From NCBI GenBank assembly GCA_943789205.1, contig CALSTG010000001.1, positions 1,478,435 through 1,542,434 of the forward strand: a DNA stretch of 64,000 nucleotides, read 5' to 3'. The notes under the pieces were generated by a model. The model did no database searches. It saw nothing but the letters and a program-made list of their open reading frames with translations, and had not been told where the DNA came from. The position numbers and the translations under genes are program-made. Every line of letters begins with the position of its first letter. Within the stretch, counting starts at the first letter, position 1. The stretch is from an uncultured Flavobacteriales bacterium (GTDB lineage: Bacteria > Bacteroidota > Bacteroidia > Flavobacteriales_D > Crocinitomicaceae). Of the stretch, positions 1 through 8,622 are shown piece after piece.

Positions 1-1944
1 CTATCTAATGGTGATTTAATCTCTTCTAAAAAGAAAAAGAATGGAATGCGCACCGATCATTGGAAACAAGATTTACCACATGCTCCTTATCTTTTCATGA
101 TGGCTGTTGGTGAATTTAGTATTGTGAAAGATTCTTTTACGAAAAAAGATGGTTCTATTATTGATGTCAATTATTATGTAGAACCTGAATACGCAGATGA
201 TGCTCGCGCGATTTTTGGTGAAACGCCGGCAATGCTAAAATATTTTTCGGAATTGCTGGATTTGGAGTATCCATGGGACAAGTACAATCAAATTGTAGTT
301 CGTGACTATGTTTCGGGAGCAATGGAAAACACGGGAGCTGTGATTTTTGGTGATTATGTTTACAAAGATTCGAGTGAATTACTAGATAACAACGACCAAT
401 CTACGATCGCACATGAATTATTTCACCATTGGTTTGGAGATTTGGTGACTTGTGAATCATGGGCTAACCTTCCTTTAAACGAGTCATTTGCAAACTATTC
501 ACAATATTTATGGGACGAATTTAGATATGGAGCTGATGAGGCTGATTATCAGGCTGAAGTTGAAGTCGAAGGTTATTACCAGTCTGCTGCTTATCAAGGT
601 TATCATGATTTAATTTGGTACGACCATTTAGATAAGGAAGATATGTTTGATGGTCACTCGTACAATAAAGGAGGTAGAATTCTGCATATGTTAAGAGCTT
701 ACCTTGGTGATGATGCATTCTTCTTGGGATTAAATAGATACCTCACTAAAAATAAATTTACGGCAGCTGAGGTGCATCATTTGAGGATGGCTTTTGAGGA
801 TGTTTCTGGTGAAGATTTAAATTGGTTCTTTGACCAATGGTTTCTCGGCAAGGGGCATCTTATTTTATTTACTGATTATGAGTTGAACGCTGATAGGAAT
901 GAAGTCGTTGTGAATATTCTTCAACGTCAAAATAAAGAAGACTTTCCAGTTTATCGTATCCCTACAGAAGTTGCTATTTGGACAGAAGGTGCCTCTAAAG
1001 CGAATATTCAAAAGATTATTATAGATGAGGTATCAGAGACTTTTACTTTTAGTGTGAGTGAAAAGATTGTGAATGTCCAAATTGATCCTAAGCAAGTTCT
1101 TTTAGCAAAAGTATTCGAGGATAAGCCTGCTGCATTTTTCAGACACCAATATTATCATTCTGATAAATATCGATCTCGAAAAGTAGCTTTAGAACGAGCT
1201 CTAAGCATGCATTGTGAGCATCCAAAAGATCTTGTTTTAGATGCTTTGGATGATAAGTTTTGGGAAATACGAGCTTCAGCAGCAGAGTTGGCATTGCGTT
1301 ATGGGTTGGTTAATGCCAATATTCAAATGCAAAACGCAATAATTGATAAGCTCGAAAATGATTCGAAACCTCAAGTTCGTTCAGCGATGTGCGCAGCCTA
1401 TACTGCGACTGATTTGTCTTTAGACGAAAAGCTTCAGAAACTAAAGCAGTTGATTCTTAACGATCCTTCTCGCATGGTCCGATCAAATGCTTTCTCTAGT
1501 CTTGTTGATTTAGATGAGGGCGCAGGGTTGGCAATAGCCAGATCTATTCAAAAAGATGCAGGAGATGATCTTCTTTTGACAATTGCAGAGGTTTACAGTG
1601 CCGTTGGTGAGGAGCAAGAACGTCTATTTTTTGAAGATGTGATTCTTAATCAGAGTGACAAATGGCAAAACGAAGGTGAAGTTAGAATGATGTTTTATTA
1701 CATTACTTATACTTTAAGGCAAGATATCGGTTTGAGAAAAAAGTTACCTGAGGTATTGAAGTTTTATAAAAAGAACGGAGGTTCTTATGTTAAAATGTAT
1801 TTTTCAAGAGCCGTTCAGTATTGTATATCGAGCTTTCAGGAAGAATTGTCCATTCTTAACAGTGAGTCCGATTCCGAGAGTATAGATGTAAAGACTCTGG
1901 AGGATTTACTTTTGGAATTAGGTTCGATTACTGAAAACGAATAG
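1..1944 (+). CDS. M1 family zinc aminopeptidase, 5' end outside the window
   Basis: The frame is open from base 1, so the N-terminus lies upstream; an internal ATG at 46 is not the true start. Counting from that ATG, the GAMEN exopeptidase motif is at residues 91-95 and the gluzincin site HEXXH-X18-E is complete (H123, H127, E146), followed by a Tyr-containing SYNKGG segment expected near the catalytic tyrosine. This is the classic M1 (aminopeptidase N) layout. The C-terminal 250 residues are helical with HEAT-like repeats, as in many Bacteroidota M1 enzymes. It should remove N-terminal residues from peptides. The signal sequence, if any, is not visible. Confidence 0.93.
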   Translation, partial: LSNGDLISSKKKKNGMRTDHWKQDLPHAPYLFMMAVGEFSIVKDSFTKKDGSIIDVNYYVEPEYADDARAIFGETPAMLKYFSELLDLEYPWDKYNQIVVRDYVSGAMENTGAVIFGDYVYKDSSELLDNNDQSTIAHELFHHWFGDLVTCESWANLPLNESFANYSQYLWDEFRYGADEADYQAEVEVEGYYQSAAYQGYHDLIWYDHLDKEDMFDGHSYNKGGRILHMLRAYLGDDAFFLGLNRYLTKNKFTAAEVHHLRMAFEDVSGEDLNWFFDQWFLGKGHLILFTDYELNADRNEVVVNILQRQNKEDFPVYRIPTEVAIWTEGASKANIQKIIIDEVSETFTFSVSEKIVNVQIDPKQVLLAKVFEDKPAAFFRHQYYHSDKYRSRKVALERALSMHCEHPKDLVLDALDDKFWEIRASAAELALRYGLVNANIQMQNAIIDKLENDSKPQVRSAMCAAYTATDLSLDEKLQKLKQLILNDPSRMVRSNAFSSLVDLDEGAGLAIARSIQKDAGDDLLLTIAEVYSAVGEEQERLFFEDVILNQSDKWQNEGEVRMMFYYITYTLRQDIGLRKKLPEVLKFYKKNGGSYVKMYFSRAVQYCISSFQEELSILNSESDSESIDVKTLEDLLLELGSITENE

Positions 1945-2059
1945 ACCCGATTATATTTAAAACTTTCTTGTTTTTTTTTTGTTGAAATGACGTTGTCGTG
2001 AGAATTATAATTATATTTGATTAAAATTACGTCAATCATAAAGATTAAAATATAAACAT

Positions 2060-2527
2060 ATGAAAACATTGAAAGTTGGAGATTCTGCTCCCGAATTTGA
2101 AGGCGTAGACCAGAATAACAAGAAAATTACTGCTGAAGATTTTAAAGGTTCAAAGTGGGTGGTCTATTTCTACCCTAAAGATAATACACCTGGCTGCACA
2201 GCTCAAGCATGTAGTTTAAGAGATGGATATGATAAGCTATTGTCCAAAGGAATTAAAGTTTTGGGTGTGAGTGCAGACTCCGTAAAAAGTCACGATAAGT
2301 TTTCTAGCAAATTTTCATTGCCTTTTCCATTATTGGCAGATGAAGCTAAAGACCTTATTAACTTATTTGGTGTTTGGGGACCCAAGAAATTCATGGGAAG
2401 AGAATATGAAGGAATTCATAGGTTGACTTTTGTCATAGACGAAAATGGTTTGATTACCCACGTAATTCAAAAGCCGAAAACAAAAGACCATGCAAACGAA
2501 ATACTTGATTTATTAGAATTACAATAG
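2060..2527 (+). CDS. bcp: Thiol peroxidase of the BCP/PrxQ type
   Basis: A 155-aa peroxiredoxin that reduces hydrogen peroxide and alkyl hydroperoxides using thioredoxin. The active-site segment reads DNTPGCTAQACSLRD, giving peroxidatic Cys46 and a resolving Cys51 five residues later, the arrangement of atypical 2-Cys PrxQ enzymes. Length and the start KVGDSAPEF match the family. No signal peptide, so cytoplasmic. It lies 80 bp upstream of recA, but recA has its own good promoter in that gap, so the two need not be co-transcribed. Confidence 0.93.
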   Translation: MKTLKVGDSAPEFEGVDQNNKKITAEDFKGSKWVVYFYPKDNTPGCTAQACSLRDGYDKLLSKGIKVLGVSADSVKSHDKFSSKFSLPFPLLADEAKDLINLFGVWGPKKFMGREYEGIHRLTFVIDENGLITHVIQKPKTKDHANEILDLLELQ

Positions 2528-2528
2528 G

Positions 2529-2545
2529 TCGTAAATTGTTTACGA
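2529..2545. promoter_or_regulatory. Perfect 17-bp palindrome at the recA promoter, candidate operator
   Basis: TCGTAAA-ttg-TTTACGA is an exact inverted repeat with 7-bp arms and a 3-nt centre. Its centre supplies the TTG of the -33 element of the recA promoter. It is not followed by a T-run, so it is a poor terminator for bcp. Position and symmetry suggest a repressor site, with a LexA-type SOS repressor the obvious candidate for recA, but the protein is not identified here. Confidence 0.6.
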
Positions 2546-2564
2546 ACTTGTGGTAATACATTTG
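2536..2564 (+). promoter_or_regulatory. recA promoter, Bacteroidota type
   Basis: TTG at 2536-2538, an 18-bp spacer and TACATTTG at 2557-2564 match the Bacteroidota -33/-7 pattern (TTG, TAnnTTTG). The recA start is 43 nt downstream of the -7 box, so there is a leader of about 35-40 nt. Confidence 0.65.
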
Positions 2565-2579
2565 ACTCATTACTAATTA

Positions 2580-2592
2580 AGGTCTGTGACCT
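2580..2592. promoter_or_regulatory. Short inverted repeat in the recA leader
   Basis: AGGTC-tgt-GACCT has 5-bp arms and lies between the expected transcription start and the recA ATG. It could be a second operator or a small mRNA hairpin; it is short enough that chance is possible. Confidence 0.35.
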
Positions 2593-2607
2593 AAAAAAAC
2601 AAACGAT

Positions 2608-3639
2608 ATGCCAAATAAAGAAATGAATAAGGATAAGTTGAAAGCATTACAGCTTACTATGGAAAAACTAGACAAAACCTATGGAAAAGGGGCCGTAATG
2701 AAACTTGGAGATTCTCCTGTTGAAAAAGTAGATGTTATTCCTACTGGTTCGCTAACCTTAGACCTAGCTTTAGGTATTCAAGGATACCCTAAAGGCCGTG
2801 TTGTTGAAATTTATGGTCCAGAATCTTCGGGTAAAACGACGCTTGCAATCCATGCAATTGCCGAGGTTCAAAAGCAAGGTGGTATTGCAGCCTTTATTGA
2901 TGCGGAACACGCTTTTGATCAGTTTTACGCAAAAAGTTTAGGTGTAGATGTTGCGAACTTACTTATTTCTCAACCAGATAATGGCGAACAAGCTCTTGAA
3001 ATTGCTGATAATTTGATACGTTCTGGCGCGATTGATTTAATAATTGTAGATTCAGTTGCGGCCTTGACACCAAAAGCCGAGATTGAGGGTGAAATGGGAG
3101 ATTCTCAAATGGGTTTACAGGCAAGGCTTATGTCTAAAGCTCTTAGGAAATTAACAAGTTCCATTAACAAAGCAGGTTGTTGTTGTATATTTATCAATCA
3201 ACTTCGTGAAAAAATCGGAGTTATGTTTGGTAATCCTGAAACCACAACGGGAGGTAACGCATTAAAGTTTTATTCTTCTATTAGAATTGACATACGTAGA
3301 TCAACTCAGCTTAAGGACGGGGATCAAGTAAAAGGTAATAGAGTTAAGGTTAAAGTTGTAAAGAATAAAGTGGCACCACCTTTCAGACGTGCAGAGTTCG
3401 ATGTGATGTATGGTAAAGGTATTTCTAAGATTGGTGAAATTATTGATTTAGGCGTAGAACTAAATATCTTAAAGAAGAGTGGTTCTTGGTTTTCTTATGG
3501 AGAAACCAGACTTGGCCAAGGTAGAGATGCGATTAAGAATTTATTATTAGACAACCCTGAACTGTCCGAAGAGCTTGAGAAAAAAATCAAAGATGCTCTT
3601 GTAGCGCCTGAAGTTTCGACTGAAGTCACACAAGATTAA
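2608..3639 (+). CDS. recA: Recombinase RecA
   Basis: 343 aa, the normal length. It forms ATP-dependent filaments on single-stranded DNA, pairs homologous strands and triggers LexA self-cleavage where LexA is present. The Walker A motif GPESSGKTT is at residues 70-78 (Lys76), followed by the DAEHAFD segment, the Walker B stretch [10 protein letters not shown], and the L2 loop region around [16 protein letters not shown]. The C-terminus is acidic as usual. It is followed by a strong intrinsic terminator, so it is a single-gene unit. Confidence 0.98.
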   Translation: MPNKEMNKDKLKALQLTMEKLDKTYGKGAVMKLGDSPVEKVDVIPTGSLTLDLALGIQGYPKGRVVEIYGPESSGKTTLAIHAIAEVQKQGGIAAFIDAEHAFDQFYAKSLGVDVANLLISQPDNGEQALEIADNLIRSGAIDLIIVDSVAALTPKAEIEGEMGDSQMGLQARLMSKALRKLTSSINKAGCCCIFINQLREKIGVMFGNPETTTGGNALKFYSSIRIDIRRSTQLKDGDQVKGNRVKVKVVKNKVAPPFRRAEFDVMYGKGISKIGEIIDLGVELNILKKSGSWFSYGETRLGQGRDAIKNLLLDNPELSEELEKKIKDALVAPEVSTEVTQD

Positions 3640-3658
3640 TAGCAAATCGTTTGAATGA

Positions 3659-3684
3659 ACGGCACTTCGGTGCCGTTTTTTTTT
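3659..3684 (+). terminator. Intrinsic terminator of recA
   Basis: Stem ACGGCAC/GTGCCGT (7 bp, 3659-3665 with 3670-3676) closed by the stable TTCG tetraloop and followed by an uninterrupted run of T to 3684. Confidence 0.93.
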
Positions 3685-3698
3685 AGTCAGAAATTAAT

Positions 3699-3706
3699 TA
3701 CATTTG
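3699..3706 (+). promoter_or_regulatory. -7 promoter box for the lipoprotein gene
   Basis: TACATTTG matches TAnnTTTG exactly and lies 13 nt before the ATG at 3720, just after the recA terminator. No clear -33 TTG is seen at the usual distance. Confidence 0.5.
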
Positions 3707-3719
3707 GAAAAACGATTTT

Positions 3720-4445
3720 ATGAAAAAAACAAAATTTTATTCTATGCTTGCCTTATGTGCTGTAATAATGTTTTCAGCTTCATGCAAGAAAAAGGGATGT
3801 ACAGATATTGGTGCAGCAAATTATAATGAAGAAGCTAAAAAAGATGATGGTTCTTGTGTTTATACACCTGTGATTTCGATTATAGGTGCAGCAGATACGA
3901 CGATTAGTGTTGCTACAACTTGGACAGATCCATACGCGACGGCGGCAAATATTGATGGTGCTATTGTCATGGTTTCTGACGTTAGTGATGTTGATGCGGG
4001 TCAAGTGGGTGATTATACAGTATCCTATTCTGCTACGAATGATAACGGTACCACAACCGTAACAAGAATGGTCCATGTTGTGGTGAATCAAGATACTTGG
4101 TTAGGTGACTGGAGTGTTTCTGATAATTGTGGCGGTGGAACTGGCCTTGCATTAAATGGTTCACCAAATGTTATAGCAGGAGGGAATTCTGATCAGATTT
4201 TAATTACTGAATTTTTTAATGGTATAACGGGGAGTTACGGAACAGCTATTTGTCAATTAGATGGCGAGTCAATAACGGTTAGTGAAGCTTCAGACGGAGC
4301 TCCGGGTGGTCTTGGAGATATTATTTATTCTGGATTTGGTGCAATGAATTCAGATGGATTGAGCTTTACGATTACATTTACTTGGCAGAATACAACTCCG
4401 ATTACAGGAGGGTCTGGAACTTGTCAAGCTACCTACAGCAAGTAG
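3720..4445 (+). CDS. Lipoprotein with DUF5011/Ig-like domain
   Basis: 241 aa. A hydrophobic signal ends in the lipobox FSASC, putting the lipidated cysteine at residue 22. It is followed by GCTDIGAANYNEEAKKDDGSC, a Cys-bounded Asp-rich segment seen in many Bacteroidota surface proteins and possibly a calcium site. Residues about 52-125 resemble a DUF5011-type bacterial Ig-like fold. The remaining 115 residues, rich in Gly, Thr and Ser with several Cys, look like a beta-sandwich lipocalin-like domain, but I do not recognise them. Function unknown; expected on the outer membrane. It has its own promoter and terminator. Confidence 0.75.
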   Translation: MKKTKFYSMLALCAVIMFSASCKKKGCTDIGAANYNEEAKKDDGSCVYTPVISIIGAADTTISVATTWTDPYATAANIDGAIVMVSDVSDVDAGQVGDYTVSYSATNDNGTTTVTRMVHVVVNQDTWLGDWSVSDNCGGGTGLALNGSPNVIAGGNSDQILITEFFNGITGSYGTAICQLDGESITVSEASDGAPGGLGDIIYSGFGAMNSDGLSFTITFTWQNTTPITGGSGTCQATYSK

Positions 4446-4463
4446 ATAAAACATTTATAAATG

Positions 4464-4492
4464 AAAAGGAGTGCATGTCACTCCTTTTTTTT
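4464..4492 (+). terminator. Intrinsic terminator after the lipoprotein gene
   Basis: AAGGAGTG/CACTCCTT stem (4466-4473 with 4479-4486) and T-run to 4492. It lies where an upstream ATG of the pyrophosphatase frame (4461) would fall, which argues against that longer start. Confidence 0.88.
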
Positions 4493-4502
4493 ATGCCCAA
4501 GG

Positions 4503-4534
4503 TTTGCAAAGATTGACAGAATAGTCTACTTTTG
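4503..4534 (+). promoter_or_regulatory. Promoter of the pyrophosphatase gene
   Basis: TTTG at 4503-4506, 20-bp spacer, TACTTTTG at 4527-4534: both Bacteroidota promoter elements at the usual distance. The start codon follows 28 nt later at 4563. Confidence 0.7.
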
Positions 4535-4562
4535 GCGCCTTAAAATACTATTAATTAGAATT

Positions 4563-7013
4563 ATGGAATCAATTGCAATTTACCTACCAATCATTTTAGC
4601 TGTTGTAGGTTTGTTATACATGTTTGTTAAAAAAGCATGGGTTATGAAACAAGATGCTGGAGACGGCAAAATGAAAGAAATTTCTGATCATATTTATGAA
4701 GGTGCTTTAGCTTTTTTAAAGGCTGAATACCGACTACTGACGTTTTTCGTTATAGGAGCAAGTTTGGTACTTGCTGGTGTAGCATATATTGTGCCTACTA
4801 CACTTTACCTCATAATTGTTGCTTTTATTGTTGGTGCCATTTTCTCAGCGCTCGCTGGAAATATGGGAATGAAGATAGCTACAAAAACAAATGTGAGAAC
4901 AACTCAGGCGGCTAAGACAAGCCTACCAAATGCATTAAAAGTTTCTTTTGGGGGTGGTACGGTAATGGGCTTAGGTGTTGCTGGATTGGCTGTTTTAGGT
5001 CTTACAGCATTCTTCATTTTGTTTTTTCATTATGTCATGGGCGGTGTTTGGACAAATACGGCCGATATGACAATTGTACTAGAGACCTTAGCTGGTTTTT
5101 CACTGGGAGCCGAATCCATAGCGTTATTTGCTAGAGTAGGCGGAGGTATTTATACCAAAGCTGCGGATGTAGGAGCTGACCTCGTTGGTAAAGTTGAGGC
5201 AGGTATTCCAGAAGATGATCCTCGTAATCCTGCAACCATTGCAGATAACGTTGGAGATAACGTTGGAGATGTTGCTGGTATGGGTGCAGATTTATTTGGT
5301 TCATATGTTGCAACTGTTTTAGCAGCTATGGTACTAGGTAATTATGTCATTGAAGATATGGGAGGTGCAATAGATGATGCATTCGGAGGAATTGGTCCAA
5401 TTCTACTACCAATGGCTATTGCTGGTTTTGGAATTATTATTTCTATCATAGGAACCTTGCTTGTTAAAATTTCATCGAATGATGCAAAAGAGGCTCAGGT
5501 TCAAACAGCCTTGAATATCGGTAACTGGACTTCTATTGCTTTAGTAGCAGTATCATGTTTTGTTCTTGTTAAGTGGATGCTACCTGCAGAAATGCAAATG
5601 TCTTTCTATGGAGAGGGTGTTCAGACAATTTCGTCAATGAATGTGTTTTATGCAACTCTTGTTGGCTTAGTGGTTGGAGCGGCAATTTCTTCATTCACTG
5701 AATACTACACTGGCTTAGGTAAAAAACCAATTTTAAAAATAGTTCAGCAATCTTCAACTGGAGCAGGTACGAATATCATTGCAGGATTAGCTACGGGGAT
5801 GATTTCAACATTTTCATCTGTATTGCTTTTTGCAGCCGCCATTTGGACATCATATGCTTTTGCAGGTTTTTATGGTGTTGCTTTGGCTGCTTCGGCAATG
5901 ATGGCAACGACAGCCATGCAGCTTGCTATTGACGCGTTTGGTCCAATATCTGACAACGCAGGAGGGATTGCTGAAATGAGTGAGCAAGATCCAATTGTAA
6001 GAGAAAGAACAGATATTTTAGATTCAGTAGGAAATACAACTGCAGCAACAGGTAAAGGATTTGCAATCGCTTCTGCAGCCCTTACTTCTTTAGCACTTTT
6101 TGCAGCCTATGTAACATTCACGGGCATTGATGGGATTAATATTTTCAAAGCACCAGTGTTGGCGATGCTTTTTGTTGGAGGAATGATTCCCGTTGTTTTC
6201 TCTGCATTAGCAATGAACTCTGTGGGTAAAGCAGCTATGGAAATGGTTTATGAGGTAAGAAGACAATTCAAAGAGATTCCTGGAATTATGGAAGGAAAAG
6301 GAAAGCCTGACTATGCAAAATGTGTTGATATCTCAACAAAGGCTTCTTTAAAAGAAATGATGTTACCTGGAATTCTCACAATTGGTTTTCCAATAGCAAT
6401 CGTTCTTTTAGGTAAGTTAGTTTACCTTGACAATAACCTTATTGTTGCAGAAATGCTAGGAGGATATATGGCAGGAGTAACTGTTTCAGGCGTTCTTTGG
6501 GCAATCTTTCAAAACAATGCAGGTGGTGCATGGGATAATGCTAAGAAATCTTTTGAGGCAGGTGTTGAGATTAACGGAGAAATGACATATAAAGGATCCG
6601 AGGCACATAAGGCAGCAGTCACGGGAGATACTGTTGGGGATCCATTTAAAGATACGTCGGGTCCATCGATGAATATTCTTATAAAATTAACTTGTCTTAT
6701 TGGTCTGGTTATAGCCCCTATATTAGGAAATGGTCACGGTAACGAGGGTGATGTAGCATGCACATCTACAAAAACAGAGTGTTGTGCTGATAAGAAGGAA
6801 AAGTCATGTGATAAAGATAGCTCTGCAGCCGCTTGTAGCACGGATGATAAAAAAGCATGTTGTGCAGACAAGACAAAATGCGACATGTCAAAATGTTCAA
6901 CAATGACAAAGGCAGAATGTGCTGCGATGTGTGCTGAGAAAGGGTGTGATGCAGAAGAAACTGCAGCATGTCTTTCTAATTATGATGACGATGGAAATTG
7001 GAAGGGTAAATAA
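4563..7013 (+). CDS. hppA: K+-dependent membrane pyrophosphatase (ion pump) with Cys-rich tail
   Basis: 816 aa. Integral membrane enzyme that hydrolyses pyrophosphate and pumps H+ and/or Na+ out of the cytoplasm. Start chosen at 4563 because the frame upstream runs through a terminator and the promoter. Multiple membrane helices alternate with the signatures [29 protein letters not shown] and, near the end, [21 protein letters not shown]. The [10 protein letters not shown] segment carries Ala where K+-independent enzymes carry Lys, so the enzyme should need K+; whether it moves Na+ or H+ cannot be read with certainty. After the last helix, residues 733-816 form a hydrophilic tail with 13 cysteines, not part of the standard family; by the known topology it would face the periplasm. 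Confidence 0.95.
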   Translation: MESIAIYLPIILAVVGLLYMFVKKAWVMKQDAGDGKMKEISDHIYEGALAFLKAEYRLLTFFVIGASLVLAGVAYIVPTTLYLIIVAFIVGAIFSALAGNMGMKIATKTNVRTTQAAKTSLPNALKVSFGGGTVMGLGVAGLAVLGLTAFFILFFHYVMGGVWTNTADMTIVLETLAGFSLGAESIALFARVGGGIYTKAADVGADLVGKVEAGIPEDDPRNPATIADNVGDNVGDVAGMGADLFGSYVATVLAAMVLGNYVIEDMGGAIDDAFGGIGPILLPMAIAGFGIIISIIGTLLVKISSNDAKEAQVQTALNIGNWTSIALVAVSCFVLVKWMLPAEMQMSFYGEGVQTISSMNVFYATLVGLVVGAAISSFTEYYTGLGKKPILKIVQQSSTGAGTNIIAGLATGMISTFSSVLLFAAAIWTSYAFAGFYGVALAASAMMATTAMQLAIDAFGPISDNAGGIAEMSEQDPIVRERTDILDSVGNTTAATGKGFAIASAALTSLALFAAYVTFTGIDGINIFKAPVLAMLFVGGMIPVVFSALAMNSVGKAAMEMVYEVRRQFKEIPGIMEGKGKPDYAKCVDISTKASLKEMMLPGILTIGFPIAIVLLGKLVYLDNNLIVAEMLGGYMAGVTVSGVLWAIFQNNAGGAWDNAKKSFEAGVEINGEMTYKGSEAHKAAVTGDTVGDPFKDTSGPSMNILIKLTCLIGLVIAPILGNGHGNEGDVACTSTKTECCADKKEKSCDKDSSAAACSTDDKKACCADKTKCDMSKCSTMTKAECAAMCAEKGCDAEETAACLSNYDDDGNWKGK

Positions 7014-7037
7014 TTAAAATCAGCTCTTAAAATATTT

Positions 7038-7063
7038 AAAGCCATCTTTTGATGGCTTTTTTT
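7038..7063 (+). terminator. Intrinsic terminator of hppA
   Basis: AAAGCCATC/GATGGCTTT stem (9 bp) with a TTTT loop and T-run to 7063. Confidence 0.92.
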
Positions 7064-7104
7064 ATGCAGCTTAAAATATATTACATTTAATTTTTAATCT
7101 TCAC

Positions 7105-7443
7105 ATGCTGAAAAAAAACGATTTCTTTTCTGATGTATATGATGTTGTAAGACTTATTCCTAAGGGACGTGTTACCTCTTACGGAGCAATTGCCGCTTAT
7201 CTTGGCTCAAAGCAATCCTCTCGAATGGTTGGTTGGGCGATGAATGCCTCACATAAAATGTCAGATGTCCCCTCACATCGAGTTGTAAATAGAATAGGAA
7301 TGCTCACAGGTAAAAATCATTTTGGAAATGCAATGGAAATGCAAGAGCTTTTAGAAAAAGAGGGAATTGTAATTCAGGAAGATAAAATTTTGAATTTTAA
7401 GCATTTTTTTTGGGATCCGTCTTTAGACTTAAAAATCCCATAG
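7105..7443 (+). CDS. Alkyltransferase-like DNA-binding protein (MGMT family, no acceptor Cys)
   Basis: 112 aa, matching only the DNA-binding C-terminal domain of O6-alkylguanine-DNA alkyltransferase. The segment PKGRVTSYGAIAAYLG and the SSRMVGWAM helix match the family's winged helix and Arg-finger region. The active-site motif PCHRV is PSHRV here: Ser57 replaces the methyl-acceptor cysteine. Such alkyltransferase-like (ATL) proteins bind O6-alkylguanine without repairing it and hand the lesion to nucleotide excision repair. The start is the first ATG after the hppA terminator. Confidence 0.85.
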   Translation: MLKKNDFFSDVYDVVRLIPKGRVTSYGAIAAYLGSKQSSRMVGWAMNASHKMSDVPSHRVVNRIGMLTGKNHFGNAMEMQELLEKEGIVIQEDKILNFKHFFWDPSLDLKIP

Positions 7444-7476
7444 GCAATTAGACTATCTTTAAACAAAAGAAGTACT

Positions 7477-8622
7477 ATGAAATTTGGAACAAAAGCAATT
7501 CATGCCGGGATAAATCCTGATAGCGCTACAGGTGCTATCATGACACCTATTTATCAAACATCCACCTACGTCCAAGATGGTGTTGGGAATCATAAAGGAT
7601 ACCAGTATTCTAGAACTCAAAATCCAACGCGACATGTTTTAGAAAATAATTTAGCTGCTTTAGAGAATGGATCATTTGGGGCGTGTTTTGCCTCAGGAAT
7701 CGCAGCTATTGATTGTGTTATTAAAATGCTAAAACCCGGGGATGAAGTCATTGCTACAAATGATCTTTATGGTGGTTCTTATAGACTATTCACAACTATT
7801 TTTGAGAAATATGGTATTATTTTTCATTTTGTAGATATGAAGGATATAACTAAAGTTCAAGAGGCGATGACAGAAAATACAAAGCTCATTTGGACTGAAA
7901 CTCCTACCAATCCCATGATTAATATTATTGATATAAAGGGGCTAGCTGCCGTCATAAATGGTTCTAGTGCATTACTCTGTGTCGATAACACTTTTGCTAC
8001 GCCCTATTTACAAAACCCGTTGGAATTGGGAGCAGACATTGTGATGCATTCTGTCACAAAGTATTTAGGAGGTCATTCTGATGTGGTGATGGGGGCATTA
8101 GTGACATCAAATAGAAAAATTGCCGACGATATTTATCGTATTCAAAATTCGTCAGGTGCTATTGCTGGTCCGATGGATTGTTTTTTAGTATTGCGAGGTA
8201 TTAAGACCTTACATCTTAGAATGCAAAGGCATTGTGAAAATGGCGCACGTATTGCAGATTTTCTCCAGTCCCATCCTAAAGTTGAAAATATTTATTGGCC
8301 CGGTCTAAAGACACATGTTAATCATCATATTGCAAAAAGTCAGATGAAAGATTTTGGAGGCATGCTTTCATTTACACTAAAAGGGAATAAACTCGAAGAT
8401 GCACTAAAAATAGTTAAACAAGTTAAGATATTTGCACTCGCTGAATCTTTAGGTGGTGTCGAATCTTTAATTGGTCATCCTGCAACAATGACACATGCCG
8501 CAATCCCAAAAGCAACTCGCGAAAAGAGCGGTGTCGTAGATGGTTTGATTAGATTGAGCGTTGGGATAGAAGACGTAGAAGATTTAATTGCAGATTTAAA
8601 TCAAGCATTAAAGATTCTCTAA
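7477..8622 (+). CDS. metB: PLP-dependent trans-sulfuration enzyme, cystathionine gamma-synthase type
   Basis: 381 aa of the Cys/Met metabolism PLP enzyme family. HSVTKYLGGHSD carries the PLP-binding Lys195; SRTQNPTR near the N-terminus and the C-terminal LGGVESLIGHPATMTH are family signatures. Family members make cystathionine from an activated homoserine and cysteine (MetB) or split it (MetC or gamma-lyase); sequence alone does not separate these with certainty, so the symbol is provisional. A near-consensus -7 box TATCTTTA lies at 7454-7461, 15 nt before the ATG. The last 15 bp overlap the convergent response regulator gene. Confidence 0.85.
   Translation: MKFGTKAIHAGINPDSATGAIMTPIYQTSTYVQDGVGNHKGYQYSRTQNPTRHVLENNLAALENGSFGACFASGIAAIDCVIKMLKPGDEVIATNDLYGGSYRLFTTIFEKYGIIFHFVDMKDITKVQEAMTENTKLIWTETPTNPMINIIDIKGLAAVINGSSALLCVDNTFATPYLQNPLELGADIVMHSVTKYLGGHSDVVMGALVTSNRKIADDIYRIQNSSGAIAGPMDCFLVLRGIKTLHLRMQRHCENGARIADFLQSHPKVENIYWPGLKTHVNHHIAKSQMKDFGGMLSFTLKGNKLEDALKIVKQVKIFALAESLGGVESLIGHPATMTHAAIPKATREKSGVVDGLIRLSVGIEDVEDLIADLNQALKIL

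Noticed and set aside
4461..4562. Longer N-terminus of the pyrophosphatase from an ATG at 4461
   Set aside because: It would run through the preceding gene's hairpin terminator and through the promoter boxes, and the conserved N-terminus begins at 4563.
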